Below are positions 29,130 through 37,424 of a stretch of DNA of 64,000 bases, in pieces. The stretch is from contig NC_067206.1 of assembly GCF_026262505.1 (NCBI RefSeq), positions 11,799,507 through 11,863,506 of the forward strand, in the 5' to 3' direction. Both the position numbers and the translations under genes were made by a program. Positions within the stretch are counted from its first letter, which is position 1. Each line of letters begins with the position of its first letter. Origin of the DNA: Trichomonas vaginalis G3. Lineage: Eukaryota; Parabasalia; Trichomonadida; Trichomonadidae. The notes below the pieces were generated by a model. It was not told the origin of the DNA and ran no database searches. It worked only from the letters and a program-made list of their open reading frames with translations.

Positions 29130-30029
29130 TTATACTTTCTTTGTAACTGCACCAATTATGTTATTGATATTGCTTTGAGTTTCTTCCAGTCTTATTTTAT
29201 CATTTACAATATCTTTAATCATTTCATTACATGCATTCTTAAAACCATCTGATTTTTCTAATTTACGTCTATCACTTTCTTTAATTAAATCAAAGTTATA
29301 ACCTTGTTGAGAATAAAGTGGTTTCTTTATCAATTCCTTGAACGCTTCTGAAAGTGAAGATGAAGAAATTCTTGCCACTTGAATTGGTTTAAATTCTGCT
29401 TTCATTGCTTCTTTCTGTTCATTGAACACTGGATCGAATAAAGCAACTTTAAAGAATTTCTTAGCTGGAATTTCAGGTCTAATATTTGCATATTGACCAT
29501 CAAACTGATTAACATATTGTGGTAATCCATCCGGTCCCTCTTCAATAGCATTTAATTCTTCATTGAAATAAGAATATGGATTATAACGGTATGAATTAAT
29601 TGGTCCATTTTCACTTTCTCCAATGTATTGTTTAACAGCTTTTCCATTTTCATCAAATTGCATAGGATAACGTTCATTATATGCTTTACGTTTAGGATAA
29701 TCAGTTATAGTTAATTTATAACCATTTATGACTTTAATATTACCTTGACCATCAGTAACGAAAACTTCATTTATACCATCAGGTTTTCCATTTGGACCCG
29801 TAATGTCTGCTTCGTGTGCTTCCCAATTTGGTCCATGACGTTTGGCATATGCTTGAGCTTCTGGTAATGTTAAAACGTTTCTCATTTGTTTAACATCCTT
29901 TTGAAGACCAGCAACAATGTGGACTAATTCTTTCATTCCGTCTGGAACTTTCATAGTTCTATTATATGCACCCTTTTTGTTTGTCCCTTGTTTTAATGGA
30001 ACCTGTAGAAGATTTGCTATTTCTGTCAT
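29130..30029 (-). CDS. Capsid-block protein, 299 residues (A1)
   Basis: Soluble, charged protein without a recognised domain. Residues 70-110 hold [20 protein letters not shown] and related Gly/Asp-rich turns. A helical C-terminus follows ([19 protein letters not shown]). It is conserved almost unchanged in A2 (61,544-62,443) in the same place beside the packaging ATPase. It is probably a virion or packaging-associated protein, on context alone. Confidence 0.65.
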   Translation of the reverse strand: MTEIANLLQVPLKQGTNKKGAYNRTMKVPDGMKELVHIVAGLQKDVKQMRNVLTLPEAQAYAKRHGPNWEAHEADITGPNGKPDGINEVFVTDGQGNIKVINGYKLTITDYPKRKAYNERYPMQFDENGKAVKQYIGESENGPINSYRYNPYSYFNEELNAIEEGPDGLPQYVNQFDGQYANIRPEIPAKKFFKVALFDPVFNEQKEAMKAEFKPIQVARISSSSLSEAFKELIKKPLYSQQGYNFDLIKESDRRKLEKSDGFKNACNEMIKDIVNDKIRLEETQSNINNIIGAVTKKV

Positions 30030-30069
30030 GTTTAATTATAAATAAAAAATAAAAATTAATTATAAAAAG

Positions 30070-30897
30070 TTAATCAAATTTAACACTTCCTTTATTTAAA
30101 TCAACTATTATTTTTCCATGTTCACCTAATTGCTGATATTGTGTGTAAAGTTCATTAATGCTCATTGGTAAATTCACTTGATAAAGCATAACGTTCAACT
30201 GTTGACGACTAAAACCACTGAAAATGAAAAGTGTTGATAGATTTGATTTAATGTTTGTGCTTAATGCTTTGAAGTATTGAACAGCCATAAAGAATGAACA
30301 CTGAATGTGTCGACATTGAGTTAATAACTGATTAAAATATGATTTCTCATTTGTTATTAGTTTTGATTTCACCGCATCATCTAGAAAAATGAGTGAATGC
30401 AAAAATTCTCTATCAAAATTTGAAATAGAAAGTGTTTCAAATAATTCATCCCGTTGTTTATCAATAATTTTATCCTCTAATCCTTGCTTCTTGATTGTAT
30501 TATATAATTCTTTATACATTAAAAAGTTTTTTAAATAATCTTCTGCTTCTTCTTGTGATAAATAAATAATTGGAATTTTGATTAAATGCTTTAAAGATTC
30601 AAATGTATCATCTGAAGGTGAACCTGAACGGTTGATATAAATTAACACATGTGAATGGGGGGAAGTGTTAGCAATAATGATAATTTGTTTTAATATCGTT
30701 AATGTTTTACCTTTATTCTGTTTACCAATTGCTGCAGTGATTGAATTTAAGTAACATTCAGAATATGGAATTTTCATTAATTTTTCCTTAGATAGAGCAT
30801 TTCTATTATCACTCAATGCTTCATTAATCATATCATCTACGTATGTATTATATACTCCTGCTAATTCTTCATAAGGGGTGGATGAATTTAAATCCAT
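30070..30897 (-). CDS. A1 DNA-packaging ATPase (FtsK/A32-like)
   Basis: P-loop ATPase of the Polinton/NCLDV packaging type. Walker A is GKQNKGKTLTILKQI (about residues 54-68) and Walker B is HSLIFLDDAVKS (about 169-180). A Gln-containing motif CSFFMAVQYFKALS follows, as in A32/FtsK-type ATPases. It is expected to pump DNA into preformed capsids. It lies directly beside the major capsid gene, as in other Polintons. Looks whole. Start in GATTAAATG. B has a distant homologue (47,369-48,244). Confidence 0.88.
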   Translation of the reverse strand: MDLNSSTPYEELAGVYNTYVDDMINEALSDNRNALSKEKLMKIPYSECYLNSITAAIGKQNKGKTLTILKQIIIIANTSPHSHVLIYINRSGSPSDDTFESLKHLIKIPIIYLSQEEAEDYLKNFLMYKELYNTIKKQGLEDKIIDKQRDELFETLSISNFDREFLHSLIFLDDAVKSKLITNEKSYFNQLLTQCRHIQCSFFMAVQYFKALSTNIKSNLSTLFIFSGFSRQQLNVMLYQVNLPMSINELYTQYQQLGEHGKIIVDLNKGSVKFD

Positions 30898-30921
30898 TTA
30901 ATCAAAAATAAATTTATAATT

Positions 30922-32562
30922 TTAAACATTTCTATTCATCAATATTTCATCATATGAACTTCTATACTGTGGTGGTGTACCTGTTGGATGATATTTCAAA
31001 CCTTCGTCCGGTGTCCATGTCCAATATGTAGTCCTAGTAAACCAAACCTGAGGAGGATTTGTCACCTTTGAACAGTAAGTGTCATTTTCACCCTGAATGA
31101 TTGGATAAGCTTTCACTTGTACTGTAACTTGTGAGTTGAAAGTTTCTAATCCATCAAAGAATATACCCGCTCCATCACGTTGAACTGGAATAGTGCATAA
31201 GAATGAAGTTTGGTCTTTCCATGTTCTAGCTAATGGTAAGCCATTATCATCATTCAGTGGTCTAGTTAATGAGTCCTCGTATTCTTCCGTGCATTCATTC
31301 ACTCCATCTAAATCAGAAGCTTGAAGCATACGTGTAAAGAATATGTCACCCACTGTGGTCATCGCTTGATCGGGGAAGTTTCTGGAATCTATAGTGACCT
31401 GAAGACCTCGAAGCATTGGATTTTCTAAAACCGTTCTTTGCATTGCATTCTTCGGAAATGCTAACACAACATCTGTAACATTATGAAGAGCGTATGAGAA
31501 ATCTGAACTGATACCTTCAGGAGTGACGCAACCTCCATTTAGTGAACGAACGTCAATATGTTGAGCTGGAATCATGAATGGATCTTCCTTACTGAATAAA
31601 CGTGGTATTGCTTTAACTGATTCTTCAATTAAACCGTATCCTGGTGTAATGCATTTATCCTCTAAAACTTCCATCTTTGTGCATGAAATAATAACATCTT
31701 CAACTGTTGCGTCAGCAGATGTAGCGGCTAAGCTTGTAATTAATTTGGTAGGAAGTCCGATTTGTTGGAATTTGCGATCATATTTATAAACATGATTCAT
31801 AATCTTTTCATAATTTTCATCAGTTATCTTTTCATAAACGTAATTTTGTAAATCAGCAACTCTTAACGGGTCAACCTGACAAATTACTAAAGTATCCCTG
31901 AAAACATAATATTTAAGAATGATTTCACTAAATGATTTAGGATAATCATCGAACGCCTGAAATGCTAACAAATCATTTACCGGAATAATCATATCAAAAG
32001 TGATATCAACTTCTTCATTTGCTTTCTTGAAAACTTCTGAAGGGTCAATATATTTACCACATACTGAGTTATCATATTTTTGAACATTATTATATAACGA
32101 ATGAACAAACTTTTTAACTTTCCTTTCTGATTTTGGTTTATATGTTGCAAATGCGAAAGATTCACGGGCGCAATCCATCTGAAGATAACCGGCATCACCT
32201 CTTTCGGTTTCTACTTCTAATTGTTTAAAGTTTTGATTTGATGATTTGTAACCAACGAATAAACGCATACATTTAAAAGCGGCATCACATGTGAAAGCTT
32301 TATTTGAAACTAGAGTTGCTTTAACTTTGCGTTTAATATATGTGTCACCTAATTGGTTCACATCATGAGCCGGATTTGTAATTCTTAAATGAGTTTGTTT
32401 ATCATCAAAATATGGAGTATCAGAGTCATAGCATGAACTTTCAAGTTCTCTATAATATCTTCTACCGTCATTCTTTGCGAATATTTCATTTATCTTTTCG
32501 AATGAATGAAACACATTCCCATTAATTGGTTTAGTGTTTGGCACTAAATAGTTAGTCGTCAT
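30922..32562 (-). CDS. A1 major capsid protein (double jelly roll), 546 residues
   Basis: The position beside the packaging ATPase, the length and the strand-rich character match the double-jelly-roll capsid proteins known from Polintons. It starts MTTNYLVPNTKPINGNVFH. A2 carries a near copy, with only a few residue differences by eye (59,011-60,650). B's capsid gene at 52,599 is much more distant. The fold assignment is from genome context and family knowledge, not from a visible short motif. Looks whole. Start in AATAAATG. Confidence 0.8.
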   Translation of the reverse strand: MTTNYLVPNTKPINGNVFHSFEKINEIFAKNDGRRYYRELESSCYDSDTPYFDDKQTHLRITNPAHDVNQLGDTYIKRKVKATLVSNKAFTCDAAFKCMRLFVGYKSSNQNFKQLEVETERGDAGYLQMDCARESFAFATYKPKSERKVKKFVHSLYNNVQKYDNSVCGKYIDPSEVFKKANEEVDITFDMIIPVNDLLAFQAFDDYPKSFSEIILKYYVFRDTLVICQVDPLRVADLQNYVYEKITDENYEKIMNHVYKYDRKFQQIGLPTKLITSLAATSADATVEDVIISCTKMEVLEDKCITPGYGLIEESVKAIPRLFSKEDPFMIPAQHIDVRSLNGGCVTPEGISSDFSYALHNVTDVVLAFPKNAMQRTVLENPMLRGLQVTIDSRNFPDQAMTTVGDIFFTRMLQASDLDGVNECTEEYEDSLTRPLNDDNGLPLARTWKDQTSFLCTIPVQRDGAGIFFDGLETFNSQVTVQVKAYPIIQGENDTYCSKVTNPPQVWFTRTTYWTWTPDEGLKYHPTGTPPQYRSSYDEILMNRNV

Positions 32563-32631
32563 TTATTATTAAATAAAAAATCAAAATTAAAAGATGAAAA
32601 TGAATTTTTAATTTTAATGAAATAATCAACT

Positions 32632-32847
32632 ATGGCTGCAGGATTCTTTAAGAAACTGTGGGATAAAGTAAAAAGAGGAGCGCATAAAGTTTGGGAAACA
32701 ATGAAGAAAGGAGCAAATTGGATATTTAAGAATAAAGAAGCAATTAGTGACGTTGCTGAATCAATAACACCAAAAGCCGCCCCAATAAGAGAAATATTAA
32801 ATAAAGGAGAAAAAGTTTATCAAAGACTACAACCGATACTAAGATAA
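32632..32847 (+). CDS. Small amphipathic pVI-like protein 1 (A1), 71 residues
   Basis: Starts MAAGFFKKLWDKVKRGAHK, an amphipathic helix with Trp and Phe on one face and Lys on the other, followed by a second basic helix. This is the layout of adenovirus pVI-type membrane-lytic minor capsid proteins. It converges with a neighbour that has the same first eleven residues except one. Kept in A2 on the opposite strand relative to the window. Confidence 0.7.
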   Translation: MAAGFFKKLWDKVKRGAHKVWETMKKGANWIFKNKEAISDVAESITPKAAPIREILNKGEKVYQRLQPILR

Positions 32848-32871
32848 AAATAATATTTATTTATTTTTCCA

Positions 32872-33108
32872 CTATCCACCTCCTATTTTATTAAGTATTC
32901 CTTCAGCAATTCCACCAATTGCGTTACCTGCTTGTGCTCCCATTGCCGGATTACCTGCTTTAGTACCTAATACTCCACCTATGATAGTTCCTGCCGTTTT
33001 CGCTACTGGTGCCAAAAAGTTTGCAATGGGTTTAATAATCTTTTGATGAACCCAACCCGCAGCTTTCTTAATTCCTTCCCATAATTTCTTAAAGAATCCT
33101 GCAGCCAT
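32872..33108 (-). CDS. Small amphipathic pVI-like protein 2 (A1), 78 residues
   Basis: Starts MAAGFFKKLWEGIKKAAGW, then a Gly/Ala-rich hydrophobic stretch (KTAGTIIGGVLGTKAG) that could insert in a membrane. It shares its N-terminal helix with the convergent neighbour, so the two are an inverted duplication that diverged after residue 20. Likely role: capsid interior or membrane disruption at entry, as for adenovirus pVI. This is inference from sequence style. Confidence 0.7.
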   Translation of the reverse strand: MAAGFFKKLWEGIKKAAGWVHQKIIKPIANFLAPVAKTAGTIIGGVLGTKAGNPAMGAQAGNAIGGIAEGILNKIGGG

Positions 33109-33173
33109 TTCTGATTTAATATTAATTAAAAATATATTTCATCACTTATATTCTAATTTTTATTTAATAATAA

Positions 33174-33569
33174 ATGAAACCAATTTTAAAAATAAATGAA
33201 ACAGAGGAGGAAGAAATAAATGAAAGAGAAAATGTTCAACAAAAAATAAACGTTGTTAAACCAATTACTGAAATAAAAATTTTTTCATCTGTTGAAGAAT
33301 TTAATGACTATTATGCTAATAATAAAAAATTATTTGAAGAATTGACAACGTGTAAATTGAATAAAATGTTTAAAGTTGAGGACAGAGTCCAAGACCCGGA
33401 GGGTCATGGATTCAAAATTTCAAAAATAAAAGGAGTGGTTAGTTTGAAATCTATTCCTCAATCAAGAATCACCACATTAATGAAAATTGATGATTTAACA
33501 AAAAGAATAGAAGAGATTGAAGAAAGAATAAATCAAATAATTGATTTCATAAATTCAAATAATCATTAG
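33174..33569 (+). CDS. A1 acidic coiled-coil protein, 131 residues
   Basis: Acidic front, a central FSSVEEFNDYYANNKKLFEEL helix, and a C-terminal coiled coil (RIEEIEERINQIIDFI). It lies next to the right terminal repeat. A2 has a related, broken gene at 58,021-58,398. Start in AATAAATG. Unrecognised; its coiled coil suggests an oligomer. Confidence 0.6.
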   Translation: MKPILKINETEEEEINERENVQQKINVVKPITEIKIFSSVEEFNDYYANNKKLFEELTTCKLNKMFKVEDRVQDPEGHGFKISKIKGVVSLKSIPQSRITTLMKIDDLTKRIEEIEERINQIIDFINSNNH

Positions 33570-33750
33570 TTTCTTAAAGTTCAAAAATGTAAGACATGAA
33601 TTTTTAAAGTTTATTTTTTAAAAAATTATTTTTTATTTCATTATGTATGGGCTGAGTGTAAATGTCTTACAATTTTGAAAATTTTTTAAATCTTGATTTA
33701 TTCAAAAACGTAAGAATAAAACCGTAAGAATCATACATTTTTTACTTCAT
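33570..33750. other. Subterminal non-coding stretch of A1
   Basis: Holds an AATAAACTTTAAAAATTCATG-like block (in reverse) also found near the left ends of A1 and A2, so subterminal sequence has been shared between ends. No gene. Confidence 0.5.
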
Positions 33751-33840
33751 ATGTTAAAAAAAATGATACAAAATCGCTCGATATTGTATGAATTCTTACG
33801 TTTACAAAAAAAGTCACAAAACCCATCCTATACTACTACT
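33751..33840 (-). repeat. Right terminal inverted repeat of A1
   Basis: 90 bp, identical in reverse complement to 14840-14929. Confidence 0.95.
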
Positions 33841-33969
33841 ATTGATCAATTATTTTACTTAGCCACAGAGAAGGCTATTAAATTTGCAAATCTAAAAGTA
33901 GAAAATAGCGATAAGCCAACAGTTAGATTAGAAATAACAGAGAAGAAAAAGAAACCAATTTGCTGTTAA
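33841..33969 (+). pseudogene. Rab-family GTPase, 3' part
   Basis: Continues the host Rab gene in the same frame right after A1. It begins with the second copy of the target duplication (Ile-Asp), then QLFYLATEKAIKFANL (the last helix of the G domain), a polar linker, and KKKKPICC at the end. The double cysteine is the usual Rab prenylation site. The stop codon is at 33967. Cut off from its promoter and G domain by 19 kb of Polinton. Confidence 0.92.
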
Positions 33970-33971
33970 TT

Positions 33972-34700
33972 AGTAGTAGAAGCATGCGGGTTGTGTGACT
34001 TTTTTTGTAAACGTAAGAATTCATACATAATTGAATGATTTTACATCATTAAAAAATAACATTAATTTTAAAATAATTTATTTTTTTATTCTTACATAAA
34101 TGACCCAACAAGTAAAACCAGATAAAGTGGATAATAGAATTTTAGAGGATGGTGTTCCTGTTTACATTCAAAGATATAAAGGAAAACAATATTACAGAAT
34201 GATAAATCCTGAATATGTGAAACATATATTTAAAAAGGAAGACTGTGAATTATTAAACGTTAATGAATATGAAACCAATAAATCAAAATTGAAATATAAA
34301 TATATTGGAAGTGATGAAAGGTGTAAAGATAAAGATAAAGTTTATTCAGTTTCATATAATGAATGGAAAACCAATAAGATAAGAAAACATTTAGGAGATT
34401 ATGGTAAAAGTTCTGAATTCTTCAAATCTAGTATGTACGAGAGAGTAAAAGAAATTAGAAATAATTATTTTCATGAATGAAAAATAAACTTTAAAAATTC
34501 ATGTCTTACATTTTTGAATAATTTATTTTTTTAATTTGTAAGAAAGTGCGACATTATTAAATAAATTAGTAATAAATATTATATACTAAACGCATTAAAA
34601 AATTAACATTAATTTTAAAATAATTTATTTCATCTTTTATAAAAGAAGTTATATATAGATGATGTCAGATATTCCGCGATTAATTAAACATTGTTTAAAT
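33972..34700. mobile_element. Polinton A2, left piece
   Basis: Starts AGTAGTAGAAGCATGCGGG and then matches the A1 terminal repeat closely (TTGTGTGACTTTTTTTG and beyond). It carries one terminal gene and the front of a second small gene, in which element B sits. The base run before it (TTAATT) would be one copy of the target duplication; the other end is beyond the window. The rest of A2 continues at 57,866. Confidence 0.85.
34100..34480 (+). CDS. A2 terminal gene, 126 residues, copy of the A1 gene
   Basis: Same length and start (MTQQVKPDKVDNRILEDG) as the gene at the left end of A1, differing at about a dozen residues by eye. Same place beside the terminal repeat and same TAAATG start context. 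In A2 it neighbours the capsid side of the element, in A1 the polymerase side, so the gene goes with the terminus rather than with a gene block. Unrecognised. Confidence 0.75.
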   Translation: MTQQVKPDKVDNRILEDGVPVYIQRYKGKQYYRMINPEYVKHIFKKEDCELLNVNEYETNKSKLKYKYIGSDERCKDKDKVYSVSYNEWKTNKIRKHLGDYGKSSEFFKSSMYERVKEIRNNYFHE

Positions 34701-34725
34701 AAAAAAAAAAAAAAAAAAAAAAAAA

Positions 34726-34850
34726 GGTAGTGAGGCTTCCAGGCACTTCGTGCCTTCTAGCCTTGAGGATGAATGAGTATAAATGAAGTTTTTATTTGGA
34801 GGGCTTCCAGCCCTGAAGATGTTTAGTATAAATGAAGTTTTTATTCGGAA
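34726..34850 (+). repeat. Left terminal repeat of B with two 3-base-loop hairpins
   Basis: Holds hairpins AGGCAC-TTC-GTGCCT (34741-34755) and AGGGCT-TCC-AGCCCT (34800-34814), in two tandem versions of a unit ending TATAAATGAAGTTT. The right end has the matching unit with a different hairpin. Confidence 0.8.
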
Positions 34851-34974
34851 AATTGTTAGTCTTCTTGGTCGAAAACATTATATAATGTTTCACTTTTCAC
34901 AAATTATATATGTTTTCATGTTTTGTCACTTTTCTGTCACTTTCGGGTAAAAACATTTTTATTATTATATATAA

Positions 34975-35802
34975 ATGAATTTTACAAAACCACCGTTACC
35001 GTTCTTTGGAAATAAGAGTAGATGTAAAGATATTATATTGAGAGAACTTAAGAAACTACCGAATGGTCTAACATTTGTAGATTTGTTCGGTGGAAGTTTC
35101 TATATATCCCATTTATGTCATATAAGATTCCCAGACTCAAAGATTATATGCAATGACTTCGACAACTATATGAACCGTCTCAAACATATTCCAGACACAA
35201 ACAACATATTGAAAGAGTTAAAAGAAAAGATACCTATAGGTAAGATGGAACGTATACCATTAGATAAGAAAAATATTGTGAGAGAGGTTTTGAAAAAAGC
35301 AGAATATATAGACTGGGATAGTATATCTGCTAGACTATTATATAGTGGTTCTATAAGAGTTCATGACATTGAAACACTTATGTCAAAAGTTTTATATCTT
35401 AACTATACAAATGTTTTCAAAGAGGACATAGAAAAATATATTGAGGGTATAGAGTTTGTGAGATGTCATTGGACAGATTTGTATGAAAAATATAAAGACA
35501 AGGAAAATGTTTTCTTTATAGTGGACCCGCCGTTCTTTAACACATGGATTTTCAATACCAAGTAGACTGGACTTTGAGAGACTCTTTAGAAACTTTAGAC
35601 GTTTTACATAACCATCCATGCTTTTACTTTACATCCGATAAAAGTTGGTTTGGAAACCGTTATGAGATGGTTAGAGGACATACATGACTATGAGTTTATA
35701 TATGACAAGATAGAATATGAGAGAGGTCCTATAAACTGGAGAAAGTGTCACAATAAAGAAATTTTATTAGTAAGTAAATGTGGTTTGAAATCGGATTGTT
35801 AG
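34975..35802 (+). pseudogene. B DNA adenine methylase (D12 class), remains
   Basis: N6-adenine methyltransferase of the Dam/D12 class. The N-terminal PPLPFFGNKSRCKD block binds AdoMet together with motif I VDLFGGSFY, and the catalytic motif IV DPPF lies at about residue 183. The last part of the gene runs to about 35,800. Broken, about one break. Trichomonads have 6mA in their DNA and Polinton-linked adenine methylases (established for T. vaginalis), so this gene belongs to a known theme. About 80 bp from its 3' part recur inverted near the right end of B (57,715-57,795). Start in TATAAATG. Confidence 0.85.
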
Positions 35803-35932
35803 TTTTAGGTTTTTTCCATTGTGTCATTTATTTATTTGACGTGGCAGAAAAGTACAGAGAATATGAAGATGAACCAATGCCTGCAAATGTTCAGTATATG
35901 TACTCGTAAGAGATATTTTTATCTAATATTAA

Positions 35933-36332
35933 ATGGACGCACAGAACTTAGCGAATGCACAGCAACCTGGACAACCAAACCCAGAGAATATTCCAAATGA
36001 AGTTAGAATACAAACTGCAATGGCAAACTATGGTCAAGTGCCAACAGATGTACAAATGCAAAACTGCCATGTCAAATGACGCTGCGTTAGGTTTGCCACC
36101 ATGGTATGCAAATATGAGATGGAAAGAGTTTTATACAAACCCTGAAGTGGGATATAAACAACTTTATGCAGATGACGCGAACACAGGAGTTGACCCAGAA
36201 TATGTTTTCTACCAGAGGAGAAACAGAATGTATGAGCTCCAGTTAAAGAATGCTATGGAATCAACAGGAAACGTAGAGACTAGGCGGACATTAGATTTTA
36301 CATATAGTAAAATGGTTTCTTTGGAAGAATAG
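35933..36332 (+). pseudogene. B small virion-type protein gene, remains
   Basis: Gln/Asn-rich front (MDAQNLANAQQPGQPNPEN), then a Trp/Tyr-containing part (LPPWYANMRWKEFYTNPEVG). Broken, about one break. No domain recognised. It is followed at once by a pVI-like gene, so a virion role is possible. Confidence 0.45.
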
Positions 36333-36553
36333 GAAACTTCTTTCGAAATGTTGGAAGAGGTATATGGAATGGAATAAAAACCGTAGGAAGAGGAATTTGG
36401 AACGGAGTCAAAAATATTGGTAAAAGAGTAGGTCAGTTCGTTGGTATTATACCTAAAGACCCTGAACCAGAAGAACAAGCTCCTGTTATACAACAGCCTG
36501 AACCTGCACCACAGTCTAGTTGGCAACCAAATCCAACACCTCAACCGTATTAA
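36314..36553 (+). pseudogene. B pVI-like small protein, probable remains
   Basis: The reading frame ending at 36553 contains FFRNVGRGIWNGIKTVGRG and a second RGIWNG repeat, then a Pro/Gln-rich tail ending PNPTPQPY. The Trp/Gly/Lys amphipathic repeats are of the adenovirus pVI kind and parallel the small proteins of element A. No clear start codon of its own was found, so it may be broken or start within the preceding gene. Confidence 0.4.
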
Positions 36554-36557
36554 AAAA

Positions 36558-37406
36558 TTATATTTTTATCGTTCGATAGTAGTTGTATATGAAACTAAGT
36601 TCTAAGTAAAACGCATGGTATAATGGAATTATTCTCTTTCTTCCATCTGTAGTAAACCATACTTGAAAGTCTGAAATACTTCCACTCGGCGGTTCATATA
36701 GCTTTGTAGGTTTTTCGTAAAAGTCATTTGCCAAGCATAAGAAAGAGTTTTGGGCGCCAGAAAATGAAGCATGAACAATAATAGCATCTTGGTCGAAAAC
36801 ATTTTCATATGTTCCATTAGGGTTTTCGACTTCATAAAAGTTCGGGTGTACTGGATATTCTGCAGGCTGATTTAACATCCTCAAAAATCTATACCATGCC
36901 AAGTTGTTATATTTTGTAGAAATATAAACGTTTTCTCCAAGGTCTTCTATTCTATTGATTTTAACAGTTGCATTTTTCCTGTCATATATAATATCGAGAT
37001 GGTACTCTCCTTCGTCAATGTTATACTGGTTTGCATATTCGAGATAGATATCGTTTATTTTTTCTTGAAAAGCTTGAAGAGTTGTTTCTAAGTTTACAAG
37101 CAAACTAACTTGTAAAAGTTTTCCCTGTTCAAATTTCTCATACATACGTTTTTCTTTGTTATAGTATCGAACTTCAAAACCGACCGTAAATGGGAAACCA
37201 TGTATGGCTTCTGAAATGAACTTCATTCTACGAAAGCCAATAGCTTTTGTGACGGATGGGTCTCTTAACCATCTTAATGGGTAGTCAAAACGATAGCCTT
37301 CATGCTTTAGATTGTCTATGTCAACCTTTTGACCGACATTAGTAAAAAGTTCATCTAATGGTTTAGTTGTAGCAACTCTTGAATTTTCTTTTTCTATTGG
37401 AAGCAT
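36558..37406 (-). CDS. B paralogous protein P1, 282 residues
   Basis: Related along its whole length to the protein at 43,245-44,105. Shared blocks are RFDYP(L/I)RWL, KAIGFRR, the centre with YxL.(I/V)xYD, and the end EPPS..SDFQVWFTT(D/N)G followed by IIPLY and FYLELSFIYNY. Strand-rich, no signal peptide, no enzyme motif. Not recognised. Two diverged copies in one element suggest two positions in the same assembly, such as penton, spike or fibre base, but this is inference. Looks whole. Divergent from the fibre gene, 18 bases apart. Confidence 0.7.
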   Translation of the reverse strand: MLPIEKENSRVATTKPLDELFTNVGQKVDIDNLKHEGYRFDYPLRWLRDPSVTKAIGFRRMKFISEAIHGFPFTVGFEVRYYNKEKRMYEKFEQGKLLQVSLLVNLETTLQAFQEKINDIYLEYANQYNIDEGEYHLDIIYDRKNATVKINRIEDLGENVYISTKYNNLAWYRFLRMLNQPAEYPVHPNFYEVENPNGTYENVFDQDAIIVHASFSGAQNSFLCLANDFYEKPTKLYEPPSGSISDFQVWFTTDGRKRIIPLYHAFYLELSFIYNYYRTIKI

Positions 37407-37424
37407 ATTTTATCTAGAATAAAA

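Larger units (their letters stand above)
14840..33840. mobile_element. Polinton/Maverick element A1, about 19.0 kb
   Basis: Whole from end to end, with identical 90-bp terminal inverted repeats and a perfect 6-bp target duplication, so the insertion is young. The left half reads rightwards: two small genes, DNA polymerase B, integrase, primase-helicase. The right half reads mainly leftwards: fibre, several unrecognised genes, packaging ATPase, major capsid protein and small pVI-like proteins. It is broken, with about ten breaks, most of them in the polymerase region; the capsid block looks nearly whole. The family matches A2 closely in the capsid block and B only distantly. Confidence 0.95.
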
